A stretch of DNA of 64,000 nucleotides, taken from the NCBI GenBank assembly GCA_015179025.1, contig WHUX01000013.1, positions 558,001 to 622,000 of the forward strand, read 5' to 3'. The translations under genes were made by a program, and so were the position numbers. Of this stretch, positions 23,601 through 36,632 are shown piece by piece. The notes under the pieces were generated by a model, which saw only the letters and a program-made list of their open reading frames with translations, was not told where the DNA came from and ran no database searches. Numbering within the stretch: the first letter of the stretch is position 1; each line of letters begins with the position of its first letter. This DNA comes from Terfezia claveryi. Lineage: Eukaryota; Ascomycota; Pezizomycetes; Pezizales; Pezizaceae.

Positions 23601-26600
23601 TCAGGATACCCCAGAATTTCAACGGGACTCAGGTTAATCAGAATTGACCACACGCAATAGTGTTCCATGATCTTCAAAACATTACTGTCCCTTTTGCATG
23701 TATCTGTTTTATCATTAACGTTAGCATAACTATCCTAACATGACTGGTGAAGAAAATACACCAGTTAAAAGCACAACACTATGTGTGCCGCCCCTTGGCG
23801 GCTGTGCTGCCCGAAGGAGGCAGATACTGAGCACATGCTGTCCGCGAGCGGCCCAGAACTTATATGTCTGATCAACATTATATGAGACGTCCACACCCCC
23901 TGTCTTACTACATGAAACTGAGACATTCTTCCAAGTCGCAACGAGATTGATACACAATTACCGATAACTAAAATAAAGAGCTACAAGAGCAGTTAGAAGT
24001 CAGAACCGAGCCTCGAGATCACAAGAAGCTCCCAAACTTGCATTGAGACAGAGACAGCTTGCCAAGAATGCATACAATATATATGAAGCACGCTGCGACT
24101 GCCTAAAGTTTTGTTGGCGAACCTTTCTATAGCCTCCCGGGCCCGCGCAGCTCAGCGAATAGTGTTCAATTGCAAGTAATGCATGTTTAGGTTCAATGCA
24201 TTTCGGATAGGTGTAATTAAACATGTCCCACAGGTATTTGTTTCACAGGCCTGCATCAACGTGAAAGGCCTAAACAGTAAGTCCCATCCTTGTACATATA
24301 TGTAAACAACCGGCACGGGTTACGTATACGTAAACTCGCATTCCTCGAACCTCATACAAATTTTGGAAATCAAAACGACGAATTTCAGAATTGTAATCCA
24401 GGGAGAGCTTTTGATATCTATCAAGATACCTCCAGCATAGGCTGTTGGTATAATATCTAATGAAACAGCAAGTGAATAACCCTGTCTCCTCTACCAACTT
24501 GCCTTGAGTTTAGGACTGTACATAATTAGAGCTCCTCACAAACCGATACACGGGCCGCACACTGCCTCGGGCCGGCTCGTGCCGTCATGCTTCATGCGTA
24601 ATGCGTGGGCCACTGGGACGTCAACCCTGTTATATATTTGCCAACAAATCGTACAACTTGCGAAAGTGCGTGTGTACCACATTCATGTTCAAATGTGGCA
24701 CCCATGCTTCTCCAATCGTTGTTGGTTTCCAGTACTGTTGATACAAAGGATTGATCGGATTGCTTGATCGCCAAATCAAAAAGAAATACATTCAGCATAG
24801 TGATGATCATGAGAAGTGCCCACGCACTACCGTAGCCATATGTGTGGCTCAACTTCAGACCTACTATATATGGAGTTTCGTATGAGTCAACCGAGAGAAC
24901 CACTAACCGACTTCCACTGGAGGTACAAAAGTAGCGAATTGGGTAACTAATACTTAGCCCCAATCCCGTGAATTGGGGCAGCCAAAATTGGATGTAGCCC
25001 ATAACCAAACATAATTTCACAACATTGCCACAACTCCTCTCGGTAAACCCTTCCAGAGTATTGGATGCCAAATAAACGTTTACTACTTATTAAGTCAGTA
25101 TACCTCTAAAACTTATGAAACTTCGGCACCTGCAAAAAAAACATGAGAGCAGAGGTACACCAACCTTGACCTCTGCGGACTGAGACTTCGCCATGCATGG
25201 TGTCATCCATGAGCTCCTGCGCGGAAGAGCCCCGTTAATTAGGACTCATATAGTTCGTGCCGAAGCCTTCAAAACTACAAAGTACTTCCATCAAAGTACC
25301 AGTATACGACATTCACATGGAGTGCACTAATCCAATATATGCACATGCTCGTTAGGGCGCTGCTCGGCGGAATGTTTATTTCCAACGTATCAGTTATGAC
25401 CAACACAAAACTTACCTCTCTTGGTATTCATGGCTACTTAATCCTATTGGATTCGGTGCATTGCACTTGGCATGGACCAGTATTACATAAAACCTATAGC
25501 TATCCCGTGCCCGGCCCAGGCGCCATACGTTGGCACTTGGTGAGCACTTCGCAACTTTTTGTGTGCTCAGGGAGCTCAGTGGTGTTGGTCGATTCGACCA
25601 GCCGCAGGAAAACACCTATAACTACAGTGCTCTGGCATGAAAATTCAAGAACTAGACTCTCCCACCGCTACCCGAACTATAACCTGCTAGGCGGTTTGAG
25701 ACTCGGAAACAACGCTACCGCGGCAGGACCTGAATAGAATAAACATTGTACCCGAGCCAAGACGAACATAACAGAGATATACATATTCATAGGTATAGCG
25801 GCACCATGACAGGTTTCACATTCCAACGTACCGCCCCTCCACTAACACCCACGGTGCAAGAATGTTATGGATGGATTGTTATGGATGAATGACATCCGGT
25901 AGCCAATAGTCAATATACTATAGTATACTATAGCTAGTAGATCGACAGTTTAAACAAGTTCTCATGTATCATGGGTAATTGTTTCCTATTTCAAACGTTG
26001 ATCAATCCATATATTTATACCACATATTCTTGAATCCACTTCCATTTGTAAGTTCAAGGAGTTTTAGGATGCTTGTAACGCTATGTAGCTATATTATTGG
26101 TACCAATGGATCCGAGACATGCAAAAGATGTGTCAATGGCAAATATACCTCCATCATCACAAGGATGTGCAAATGCTTTATGAATCGTTTTGGTATACCC
26201 CGGGTGATTGCTGTGTATGTTACTTTGAATCCTTATATCCTACACATGCACACACATTCCTTTCCTATGGTACCATGGTGTCTTACAGCTTACCGAGGAC
26301 CCACTATGGATCTATGATCTTCTGGTACGCATCAAATAACCCTTTCGGAACGGCTCGTGAATAATATCTTTCTCGACTAGGAAATTTTCAACCCTCTAAA
26401 GTAGGTATAACAATATATTTCATTGATGTTGTTATGAAACAATGAAAGTCATATCGCTTCTCCAAAATCACATGCATGTATATTTGACCAAGGATCATGA
26501 CGTACTATATACATCTATACATCCCAACAGGTTTGCACCCAACTTTGTTTGCTGGCTCCATTTGCTCGATTTGGCTGCTAAACTTGGAGTTTGGCTAAAC

Positions 26601-28080
26601 TGGGCTTGATACTTTATATTGTATTCCTCGATGGTCATCTGATCAGACTGTTGATCGTCGTTTTTTATCAACTCATTGCAATGGAAATATTGATGGTTTT
26701 ACCCTGTACAGGGATATTAATTTATGTCTTGTGCCTGCAGTAGTGAAATGCCCCCCTTTTACAGAAGAGGGAAGATCTTGAGGGTTGAAGTTATATCCTG
26801 TTCCCCACTCTATCGCTGCCGATTGGCTTTTCCCAAGAATACTCCGTATATGAGTGCAATATAGAACCAGCTGCCACATTAGGTCACTACTTACATACAT
26901 GATCATCATGTTTTGACTGGGATCTGTTTCGGCTACTTTATGCTCATAATTCCCCGGCCGAGGCATCGGGAAGCGACACCAACCGTATAGCATAAGGTTT
27001 AAAAAAAAAAAACTTACATCTCTAGTTGATGTCACACAACAATTATTGATTGGCACCAGCTGGCATAGATCTGCTCGCAAGTTTCATACCTGAAAGTCCA
27101 TTCCTCAGATCCGAAGTGCCGCCTGAAACATGTTTCAATTACAAATTCTCCTATAGCTCTTCAGGCGAATGGAGGCCTGTCTTATTCCTATACTCTATAC
27201 ATATGTCAACGTGTCTTGAGATAGCTTAGATCGATCACCAATGCGCTAACGCTATGACAGAAGGTCATAGATCGTGTGAATTCGAACAGTGAAAACACAG
27301 GCCTGTATAGAGTAGAGGTCAAACATCAAAACGATTGGTACTAGAAGTGCATCTAATACTTACCAGCTGCGTATTCGAGGCACAGTAAAGGAGTTCAATG
27401 TCAAGTGTGGGTATTCACAGTTTCTGAGATCTAGACTCTTTTCCCTGATTGGGGACCTAGAGCAGCTTTTAGTTAACTACATGCCATTCTTCCATCTAGA
27501 ATCTGCAGTTATTCTCAAAAGAAGCATATAACCTTGTTCTTATCATAGCCTATGATGGGACAGGCCCTCGAATTACCTACTAGTGGAGTATTCCCGCATG
27601 TGCATATAAGCTTTTCTCCGTTTTCCTGCATTCGGCCAATAAGCAACGTTGACCGGTCTACACCTCATCCTAATTAAAGTATGGATAAATTTTAGGTATG
27701 TTAGAACCGAAGCTGAACCATTTACATTAACCTTTCTGACCATCCCAAGAAATGTTTTATCGATGGTTCAATCCTAGTAACAATCAGGTCATGGTCTTGT
27801 TTTACTGGACTCTAGTAAGCGATGCTTGTCGGCTTACGAATACGCAATTAAGGCACAGAATTTATGCTGTCCAATACCAGACTGCCGACAGTATTGCAGA
27901 TCTTTTTCCTGGACTATGCAGAATCGATAATGCAGTCCAATGTGTCCCTCGGGATTTAGCCAATCCTAGTCACTGACCATATTTTGCTTCCAATATATAT
28001 AATCCTGTGAACTTTGACCAGCAATATAGATTACTACTACTTAATTGGGCACTAGGGTTCTGAGGGTATCTAGTACAGAC
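20655..28080. other. Long gene-free stretch
   Basis: More than 7 kb without a convincing gene. The longest frames (24592-25071 minus, 159 codons with two hydrophobic stretches; 25339-25737 plus, 132 codons) lack neighbouring exons, domains and splice context. A single CCAACCAGACTAC motif is at 21271-21283. TA-rich microsatellite-like pieces occur at about 21093-21106 and 23025-23036. No transposon ends or long direct repeats could be recognised by eye. Confidence 0.5.
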
Positions 28081-28095
28081 CCAACATGAGAATGG

Positions 28096-28170
28096 TGGGG
28101 CTCAGTGGTTACAATGTCGTTCGCAGAATTTATCGTAACCCACAAGTTGTGATATAAGTTCGAATCCGGC
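28096..28170 (+). other. tRNA-like / SINE-like relic with pol III A and B boxes
   Basis: GGGCTCAGTGGTTA at about 28098-28111 matches the internal A box of eukaryotic tRNA genes (TGGCNNAGTGG). AGTTCGAATCC at about 28156-28166 matches the B box (GGTTCGANTCC) at 10 of 11 positions. The spacing of about 44 bases is normal for a tRNA with a longer arm. The bases flanking the TTCGAAT loop do not pair as a T stem and no acceptor stem closes, so this is not an intact tRNA. A decayed tRNA or the head of a SINE is the likely origin. Confidence 0.35.
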
Positions 28171-31100
28171 AATTTTCCGTCGTACACTAGCATACGTAGC
28201 TGCCGTGGTACCAGAATTAGCTTTGCATACTGTATACGTATAACAAACCAGTTATACTCAATCGAGCTCCTTCTGCTGATAGACTGCAGATCGAGCCTAG
28301 GGTTGCATGATATAATGAGCTATAGGCCGTTTTCTATAGCTAGGCGCTCATCTCGTGTTCGGAATAGACCGTATACACAAGTTTTCTTACGGACTGCTGC
28401 GGTAAAGAGCTACAGGTCTGATCGGGATCCGTGCTGATTTCAATCAATCACAGATTGAACGGATATATTTTCACCCGCTTGTCATGGCGTGCCAGCTGGC
28501 ATCCCATCTTCTTGATCAGCAGCGGATAAATGGCCATACCTACTCTATTCTTATTCCCGGCCCCGGCCGATTTTCCCCACAGCTCGCTACTGTAGCCTGT
28601 GCATGAAGGGTAAGGCACGTGTCTATGGGTTTATACAGTTCATAGGTAAAAAAAAGTATAACTTCTTCCTATGGGTTTGCTTCATGTTGTGAACACGCAC
28701 ACTCAGACGCTGCGAGGTTCGCTCTCACGATCCCGATAGCTCCCATGATTGCTCGATCATCCCAAGTTGAAAGTCATAATCAGATAGTGCATATGACCAT
28801 AGGGATTTCTATGGTCTGTGTGTGCTCTCATTCACCGATTGAAAGCCTAGATTACCGATAAGTTCCCCCCCCTCATCGCACGAAATGACACTTCCTAAAC
28901 TAATTATGTAGGAACCGATTTCAGATGTCAATTGGGTTGACATTAAAATGTTCATAGTTGTTGAGCCATGCAAGCAGTCTAAAAGTGAGTGAAATATCTA
29001 GCCAATCACCTGTAAGGATCCATATGTTGCGTTGGACTGGGTATTCAAAATCAATGACTTGGTCATTCTACTACCAAGATAGGCCTATCGAGCTGTCCGT
29101 TCCCATCGACCAGGTCATGGCAATATGTGTATATACGTGTATATTTGTTTACGCAGGGTACCCTAGAACAAATTGAATCCATCAGTTGTCACGCAACCGT
29201 TTCATGAAGGTATGCTATATACGTAAATATATAGTGGCGCAATAGGGACTACGCACTGGCCTTTACTAGCTTATCAGTTCTTCTGAGTCCTTTTCACTAT
29301 CCGTGGCTTCAAAAGCTGGTGTTCGTAGTTCATATTCTACAAGACTAACCTTATACGGTGCATGTATATATGGCTGTGCTGCTCGTATATGTAGCCCCAA
29401 TTAGCAGGTTCATTGCCACGAATTGACCCTGTACATGTAACAGCGGTTCCGTGATTCGATCCGGAGCTGTCGAGGGACCTCCTACAAGCGAGTGATCCTC
29501 CCAATGAAGACATGAAACAGACCTTGCGAGAGTCTGTGACATATCAGCGTCCAGTAGCCCTTGATTTCAGTGTTACAGTATTAATCGATTGTGTGTGTCG
29601 TTCACGTGGGTTGAATCGTCGGTGTTCGGTGTTCAACGTGCCGGATTCCCCCGTCGATGTCGCTGGTGGGGGGTGTTTGGATAAGTTATAAGAGATTCCC
29701 CTGGAAGTTATCGAATGCTGGTGGTGCCTTGGTGGTGCCTATCGATGGGGCCAAGACTCGACACGGGGTTATCCAAACTCCTTTCGAGACCAACGCCCCC
29801 ACCCCATACATGCTTCATCACTTCTGAATATCGCTGGCTCCTCAGTTTTCTATGACTAACGTACCCCCCCGTGTAAACTGTATAGATATAGAGGAGAGAT
29901 CACTGGTGCCAGTAACAGCATTTATGTGGCACATTTCGTTGCTTTTTGGTAAACTGACTGCGCGGAGAATGTCACTCTAGGTCTGATCTTGATCGGAGCG
30001 CCCTCATGATTCGAATCAGCATTATACACCGTCATATAACCTCTTAAGTCCGGCGTCAGTGTCTGCGTACCTCCATCGTTCGGTGTACATTAATGTACAT
30101 GTGGTTCGCGGGCAAGGACGGGTCTAATATTATATTTATCTTAGGTCTGTGACAACTGCAAGGTTTCAGAAGGTATTGTAGCAGTGCAGGCCCACGATTT
30201 GGACACGACGGTTGGGCCAAATACGTAACTCGAGCCAGATGGTCATTACCTACCTCTAATGCTGAGAATAGCAATATATATAGAGTATTACACGCAGACT
30301 AATATATGTCATGTAGGTAGGTAATTACCGAAAGAAGGCTTCATAGTAACTTCACACCTTTTCATTCAACTTTTCAAATAAATAAAGAAAAAATTGCTCA
30401 AATCAATGCAAACAAACCGAGAACCAAAAGAAAAACACTGAAGGAATATATATAAAGTAAATCGTTACATTCATGACCACATCTCGTCATCAGTAATATA
30501 TTGACGCCCAAATGATTGATCCTTAGGGGACCAAGAACGATCGAACAAGGAGCGTAGAGAAATGTGGTCACTGACCGACAGCATGAACTACGCCCGCGCC
30601 AATTGGAAGAGCAGGCTATTGGAAGCCTTCCACATAGAAAACCTCAAGTTCGACCAACCGTAAGACCCACTCCGTTAATGCACTTGGTATCAAATCCTTC
30701 TAAGAGCGGGAAAAAAACAGCAAAACAAGAAGAGGTCCGAGTGAAGAAAAAAAGGACCGTGAGTAGATGAAGTATGCAGAGTACGGTGGGTTATAAAAAA
30801 AGACTGGATGAGAAAAACCATAGGTTCCCCCAAATTAAAATTAAGGGAATACGATTCGGAGAAAAGAACAGCTGCAGCTGCAATGCACATTGGTGGCTAA
30901 TAAAGCGTGGTGCAATCGCGCAGTTTCAGCGAGCATTCGACCTCCCCCACTTTTTTCGGGCCGCTGGAACATGGTCTGATTGAAAAGAAAAAATGAAGGT
31001 AGAAAAAAGAAAGAGCATGAGGCCAAAAAAAAATTCTGGAATGGAGTATAGCGCTTCATATCATAGAGCTAGCCTCATAGCAATGTGACGTTCCTTATAG

Positions 31101-31344
31101 TGGCGGTGATTGCCGTCAATATAGAATTGCCATCAAGGGATGAGAGATTGCGGAGGCGAGCAAAGGATATGCCCCCTAACTGCATCATGCATCGTGCATA
31201 TTCGCACTACTTAAGTTTCTTGACGACATGTCTTAGTGTGCAATTCTCGCAGCGGTGATGGTCGGTGCAGTGAGTACAGGCCACATATAAAGCATGGAGG
31301 AAAGGGCCGAAAGCACATTTGCACTACCCGAGAAATCGTGGAGG
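28171..31344. other. Gene-free stretch
   Basis: No supported gene. It contains the inverted repeat at 29665-29803 and A-rich sequence at 30355-30450 and 30700-31030. Short frames are scattered and overlapping. Confidence 0.45.
29665..29803. repeat. Imperfect inverted repeat, about 140 bp
   Basis: GTTTGGATAA (29675-29684) is perfectly complemented by TTATCCAAAC (29769-29778). Further out, GGTGGGGG (29665-29672) is complemented by CCCCCACC (29796-29803), with unequal spacing between the arms. The interior contains two near-identical GGTGGTGCC copies. It could be a small inverted-repeat element or a hairpin. No flanking target duplication was seen. Confidence 0.4.
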
Positions 31345-33748
31345 TCAGTAGGAAGCCCTATCAACGCGCACATCGGCGATATGCGGAATGGGGGCCGGGA
31401 GTTTGCAATTGGGGAAGACCACACTCACACAATACCACGTCTTGTCAGTCTCAGCTGGCTCTGCCTCCGACCCGCCTTCCACCCCTTCCAGCTGTGGTTG
31501 CCTGGCGTAGCTCAGCAAACGTGTTGGTTCAGTTTGTCGTCTCTTCGGGGACGAATCATTGAAGTCCACATTCCCATCTTCCTCGTCGCTACTCTCCTCT
31601 ACGTCCTTTGCGCTAGATACCCCAGGGGCTTTCCCGTCGTCCTCCGGGGAAGGTTCTTCCAAACGCATCCAAGCGTCCTTTACCCGTAGATTGTCTTTTT
31701 CGAAATGCCAGGCAATGTGGTCAAATCGCTTGTCCCACCCTGCGATACCCACCTTGCCATTCAGTTTAATGACTTTATGGCAGAAACCACACCAGAACGC
31801 GCCCCCATGGTACTTTGGAATATGACAATCGCCGGCAATTTGAGCCAGCTCTCTCTCTCCCGTAAGTGTGATTGTAGCTTGTATCTGCTCATTGGCAGAG
31901 GCGAGTTGATCGGCCGAGCTAACTATCCACCCATCGGTGTTGCCATGAACTGTTTTAAGATGCTTGACAAAATCGGCTTTGCGAAAGAAGCATTTACCGC
32001 ATATATCCGGAGTGTCCATGGAAGGCCCTGGAGCAGAAGTAAGACAGCGTATATCACATTTCCAGCATTCGAGCTGGTGGTGCTGACTATTTTCGTGCCT
32101 TTTCCAGTCGTTCTTCGCGCCAAAGACCTTATTGCAACCGTCGTGAGTACAACCAAATGGTTTAGAATGGCGTTTCAAATGTTTGCTGTTGGAAGGCCCA
32201 CCCGTTACGCCAACAGGAGTAGTAGAGTTAGCTTTCTGCATGGAGGGCATTGGTTTCAAGAATACTAGAACTTTTCTGAAAAAGTTTTGGAGAGAATCAA
32301 TGGAGTACTGGCGGGGAACAAAAAGATGATATATATCAACACAAGTAGTATAGGTATTTCTGACTTACCGTAATTGACATGGTAACCTAAAAGAGCTTTG
32401 ACAGTGGGGACAGAAAGCTTTATATTCTTTGCTATTGTCTTTACCAGTAGTATTGGCAGTACCAGGCTTTACACGATTGTTGTACCATGACTGGGGCCTG
32501 CGGAAGGGGTGTACTTCGGTCGATCCTCTTGTGGTGTTGATTGCAGCAGTCGTCGTCGATTTACCCCTGGCCAAAGCCACCCCGGCAGGGGCAGGGAACT
32601 GCCATCTTGGGGGGGGGGGGATCCCGACTTTGGTGGCAAGAATAAATCTTGAGCAGATTCCTCTTGCACTGCATTCTTATGAGTAGTCGCCCTCGTGTTT
32701 GTGGATGCTGAGGTTGTTGGGCCAATGGGCCCAGCATCGCCGCTCGCGTCCTCCGCGTTAAGCAACTGGGATACCGACACTGTGCGTGCTGATGCTGCAA
32801 CGCTAGAGATTGGTTTTTCGGCCTGTGCGGACCACTTGGAGCCCGGGTGGCAGTCCAGCATCTCGACATCCTCCTGATCGGGCGCTGTAATATGCGCGCG
32901 CCGTGCTGGGGCTGTCTGCGGACTGCATTGGTCCAGCTGGTCCTGTAATTTCTTCTTTTCCGTCCTGACCCTCTGAAGTTGATTAAGCAGATTCTCCTCT
33001 TCTTGTTCTAGTCTTCTGAGCTCCTCCGTTCCCACAACCTGCACTGGTGCGTGCGCAATTGAAAATTCTTCCGAGCCTACCACTGCACCTGCATCGCGCA
33101 CTGCAGAGGAATTATGCGGATGAGTCGCAAAACCAACAGTCCGCGACCCATCAGCAGTTTGCTGGCTGTAACTCGAGCTATTGACTGAGGTCCACCCATT
33201 TGAAGCCAATCGGCCAGTCGGATATTTAGGTCCACTAAATTGCTCCACTTGTCTGTTACTGCTCCGACCAAGACTAAGGTAGTCCCCCCCTTGCTTTCCT
33301 GGCTATCCACATTCTCACGGTCGTGAAGCTGGTGATAATATCCGCCTCCCATTCCTCTAGGCTGATCAATTTTCTGGCTTTGTTGATGCTGCCTACTTGT
33401 CGCGTTTCGATCCATTTCTCTGCTGCCCCCCATCGAATGATAACCACCCCTTCCTGAGACCTCCCCCGACGCCATGTCTTGTGGCAATGTATCAAGCCTG
33501 CTATGTCGATGGGTACCTGCTGTACTGCTAGCCGGTGGAGGTAGACCTTTCCACTCTTCTACTGATGGCAACCGGGCCCGGCCACTGAAACCAAAAGTTT
33601 CTAGCCCTGACTGTTCTCCATGGCGGCGTTCTCCGGAGCCCCTGGCGATGCCTGCCTCTGGGCTGTCCATATCCGTATCCATTGCCAGTGGTGTCTCGGA
33701 TGGAGGTACTGTTGGCAATAAAACGGGAGAATTTACGCGACACTCCAT
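31345..33748 (-). CDS. C2H2 zinc-finger protein with leucine-zipper-like coiled coil; two apparent frame breaks
   Basis: Read from ATG 33748 to the stop at 31345, with one intron (32368-32186: GTAAGT donor, GCTAAC branch, CAACAG acceptor). The splice completes a finger exactly: FCPHC in one exon and RKHLKRH in the next. In order, the protein has a disordered N-terminus, a coiled coil (EELRRLEQEEENLLNQLQ, about 33000), then four Cys/His modules: CPHC...H-x3-H, GCTHDGC...H-x4-H, WKC...C...H-x4-H, and a last FWCGFC...RFDHIAWHF. An acidic/Ser tail follows. This layout is common among ascomycete C2H2 regulators, so nuclear nucleic-acid binding is expected. The frame must change once in a C7 run (33284-33290, plus) and once at or near a G12 run (32619-32630, plus). 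Both may be assembly errors; otherwise this is a pseudogene. The 3' end could carry another intron (GTGAGT near 31415). Confidence 0.65.
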
Positions 33749-34307
33749 CTCAGACCTAGTCGTTTGAGAGAGAAGTCGTTAGCTAACACGGAAAATAGGA
33801 ACGCTCCCCATCAAGTTAAATAGATAAAAAGTGTGAGGGGTATGTGCATCATGTTCAGCTCCGCAGTCACCCGCATTTGAAATGTTGACCGTAGTACAAC
33901 ATTGCGCAAGGCGCAAGTCTAAATTTTGCGGACCAGCGCCTCTCAAATATCGGCGCACCGTTCTATTCCTAAACCCATTCCGTGCTGGCAAGGCAACTGA
34001 TTCAAGGCAAACCATCGATGCGAGCCGCTTAGCTGGCTGCTGATCGACTGTAGGCTCAGAAACTGTTTCTTGACTCGCTCGCATCGAATCGCAAAGAGAT
34101 ACCATAAACAAGTGTGTTTTCGCCACCGAGATGACCGGTCCGAGCGGAAGTAACTTCCAAAAGAAATAAATGAGAACCAAAAAAAGAAATTAAAAAAAGA
34201 AATTAAAAAAAGTATAAGATGCTGCAATATTTAAACGTTCTGCAAGAAGATGTGCGGATGCACACGATATGTTTGGTATTACTCAGAAATAAAAATAAAA
34301 AATTATC
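33749..34307. other. Intergenic gap between the two C2H2 genes
   Basis: Minus-strand frames 34180-33779 and 34227-33943 are open, with a T-rich stretch between 34170 and 34215. They may be 3' sequence of the upstream C2H2 gene or its untranslated region. I see no domain and do not call a gene. Confidence 0.35.
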
Positions 34308-36632
34308 CTACCTTTTGAAAAACTCGTCCATACTTTCTGAATCCCTCTTCAATGCACCGTGCATTCTTTTGATGTGGTTCCGGAAGTTATCCTTGCGGGT
34401 GCTGAAGAAGCCCTTCGTCGAGTTTGCATGTCCAAGTACACTGGGGGGCTCCATCTGAGCACAGTACTTACACCGCCACCCACCCACACCATCAACAGGT
34501 GGAATAACCTCTGCTACATCCCCTCCGTCAACACTGCCATCTCCTCCGGTAACCCCGCTCGCACCACCAGAAGGTGACGCAACTGACGGTTTGAAGCGGT
34601 ACCCGTGGAGGGCTTTCATATGCCGTCTGAGATCATTGGACGTTGTGAAGCCCACTTTGTGTTTGGGGCAACTACGCTGTATGCAGGTGAAAGGTTTCGT
34701 GTGCTTCATTTCATGCTTTCTAAAACATTTTATTATTATTTAATGAGAACTGAACGAAAAAGGGACAGATGGGGTACGAGGGAAGTGGTACGGAATGAGG
34801 CGAGAATGGGGATTGCATCAGTGGGATGTTGAGTTAAACGCTGTGGAAGTCCAAGCTGATGCTGAAATCGTGGTGACGGCTTGTCGAGGAGACAATGTAT
34901 ATACAATGTATAGGCCAGATACAGGCTGAATAGTGGTTGGTACACTGCAGCCGCCTCATACCAGAACCAGAGTGGAAACTTAAATGGGTAATACAACACA
35001 AGAAGATCAAAGAAAATTCATGACTCACTTTCGTAGTGAGTTGCAGCTAAAAACTGCATCACACCCATCTTTCTTGGTGCATCGATATTCTCGCTTTGGG
35101 GCACTGATACTCCTCCGCTTGGTCACGCTCCCACTATCACTTATCCTTGTGTTGGTTGTTTCACTCGAAGTTGTCGAGCTGGAGGCTCTTGGTATTTGTG
35201 ACGGTTGCCGATCAGACTCATAATCGTCCATAACATTCGAGTCTCCATGCCCAGTGTGATTACTGTGCCCTCCTGATGCTCCTATAGTCTCAGGCCTAGG
35301 GTAATTATGATTATTGTTATTGTGGTAAAAATTTTCTGTGTAGGGTGATGATGACTGTCTGGGAACCTGTTGCCAAGTTCCAGCGGCAGTTGAGGTTAAG
35401 TCACTTATAGATTTATTAGAGAGCCTGGTCTCTTGCGAACCGTAGTGAATGGCATGAGATGTTGTAGGTATAGTTATCGCATCCCAGGTAGTAGGAACCG
35501 CAGACTTCGGCTCCCTCCTGGGGCTTGACATCCGACCTAATACCACATCATTTGTGTAACTTGTCTTCACCCCAACACTTTGCTTCTCGCCATACATAGA
35601 GGGGTTCTCTAAATATTTGCGGATAGCATTCTGCAACGTCTTAGGGGTATGAGGTGACGAACCGTGTGCTTCAGCCATGGATTGTTCGTGAAAAGAACCA
35701 GAATTGTAATAATTCCCGTTGTGCACATTCGATCTGCGTATATCTCGGGAGGGAATTGGGGTAGGATTCGTCAAATGAAGTGTAGGGCATGAGGCAGACC
35801 GTTCATGATGCTCAGGTATACATACCAGCTTTGTTGGTACTTGCCTTGCATTTTCATCATGTTCATAATATGTCCCATTCCCAGGACGAGGGGCTACAGG
35901 ACATGTTTCCTTCGTCAAGTTCCGAGGGGAAACGGGGGCTCCACTATCCAGTGATGGCTTGTTGAAAAAGCTTTCTTCCACATTGTGAGGTCCTACTACC
36001 CGGTTCCTAGGCCACATAGGGTTCCAAGGTCCATCGTGCTCATTGTAACACCACGTCTCAACTGCCGCTGGATGTTGTCCTTGCATCTGCGAAGGATTTT
36101 GCTTCTCTGGAACCGGTGACGATGAAGATAGTTGACTCGCCTGCTGCATCCTACCTACAGTGGTAGGCCGAAATTGTGGGATTTTGTGCTGCTGCTGCTG
36201 CTTCTGCTGTTGACGTTGCTGTAGTTGTAGTTGCTGTTGCACGGTATATCGCGGGGGTTCCTGTTCATACTGGATTTGCTCGGTACTCCTACCTTTGCTT
36301 GTAATTGCTTGCCACGGTGACATCGGCATTTGTGTTACACTGACATGAGTATAATAAGGCTCTCCACTTGAATGTGATGTATTATTTGATTGGGGTGCTG
36401 GCGGAACAACATCCACATGACCCTGGTGCTGAGAAGGCGGGTGAACATCACAAACATCACCACCACCACCACCACCACCACCACTACAGTTATGCATGGG
36501 CGGAGGGCTGGGCCCTTTACCACCCTTAGCGCTCAACCCAAAAGCTAACTCACTAATACCAGGCAAAGTAGCCATGCTGTTGGATAGGATTGTCTGGTGC
36601 TGTAACGAGACGTGCGCCTGCGACCGGCTCAT
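34308..36632 (-). CDS. C2H2 zinc-finger protein, Gln/His-rich N-terminus
   Basis: Exon 1 is 36632-35029 and exon 2 is 34719-34308, giving 671 residues. The 309-base intron (GTGAGT...TTTTAG) again lies inside a finger: the CxxxxxC half (YRCTKKDGCDAVF) is in exon 1 and KKHEMKH in exon 2. Two more fingers follow: FTCIQRSC...H-x4-H and, after a Gly-rich spacer, WRCKYC...H-x4-H. The N-terminal 500 residues are disordered, with a Gly8 run (encoded by the CAC repeat near 36460-36482) and Gln/Lys runs (36190-36240). It is a likely nuclear regulator. It lies just upstream of the other C2H2 gene on the same strand, and the two share a general plan, which suggests an old duplication. The C-terminus is uncertain: AG|GTAGGA at the stop and a TTGCAG about 70 bases on could add a short last exon. 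Confidence 0.75.

Noticed and set aside
24592..25071. 159-codon minus frame with two hydrophobic stretches
   Set aside because: No splice partners, no recognisable transporter or receptor motif, and it lies in a long gene-free stretch. Chance cannot be excluded.
25339..25737. 132-codon plus frame
   Set aside because: No domain, no neighbouring exons, and composition not distinctive.
29450..29470. GATTCGATCC resembling a tRNA B box
   Set aside because: No convincing A box at the right distance and no foldable stems.
33077..33283. Continuation of the first C2H2-gene frame past the C7 run
   Set aside because: It stays open but loses the coiled coil and fingers. The adjacent frame carries them, so a one-base run-length difference is more likely.
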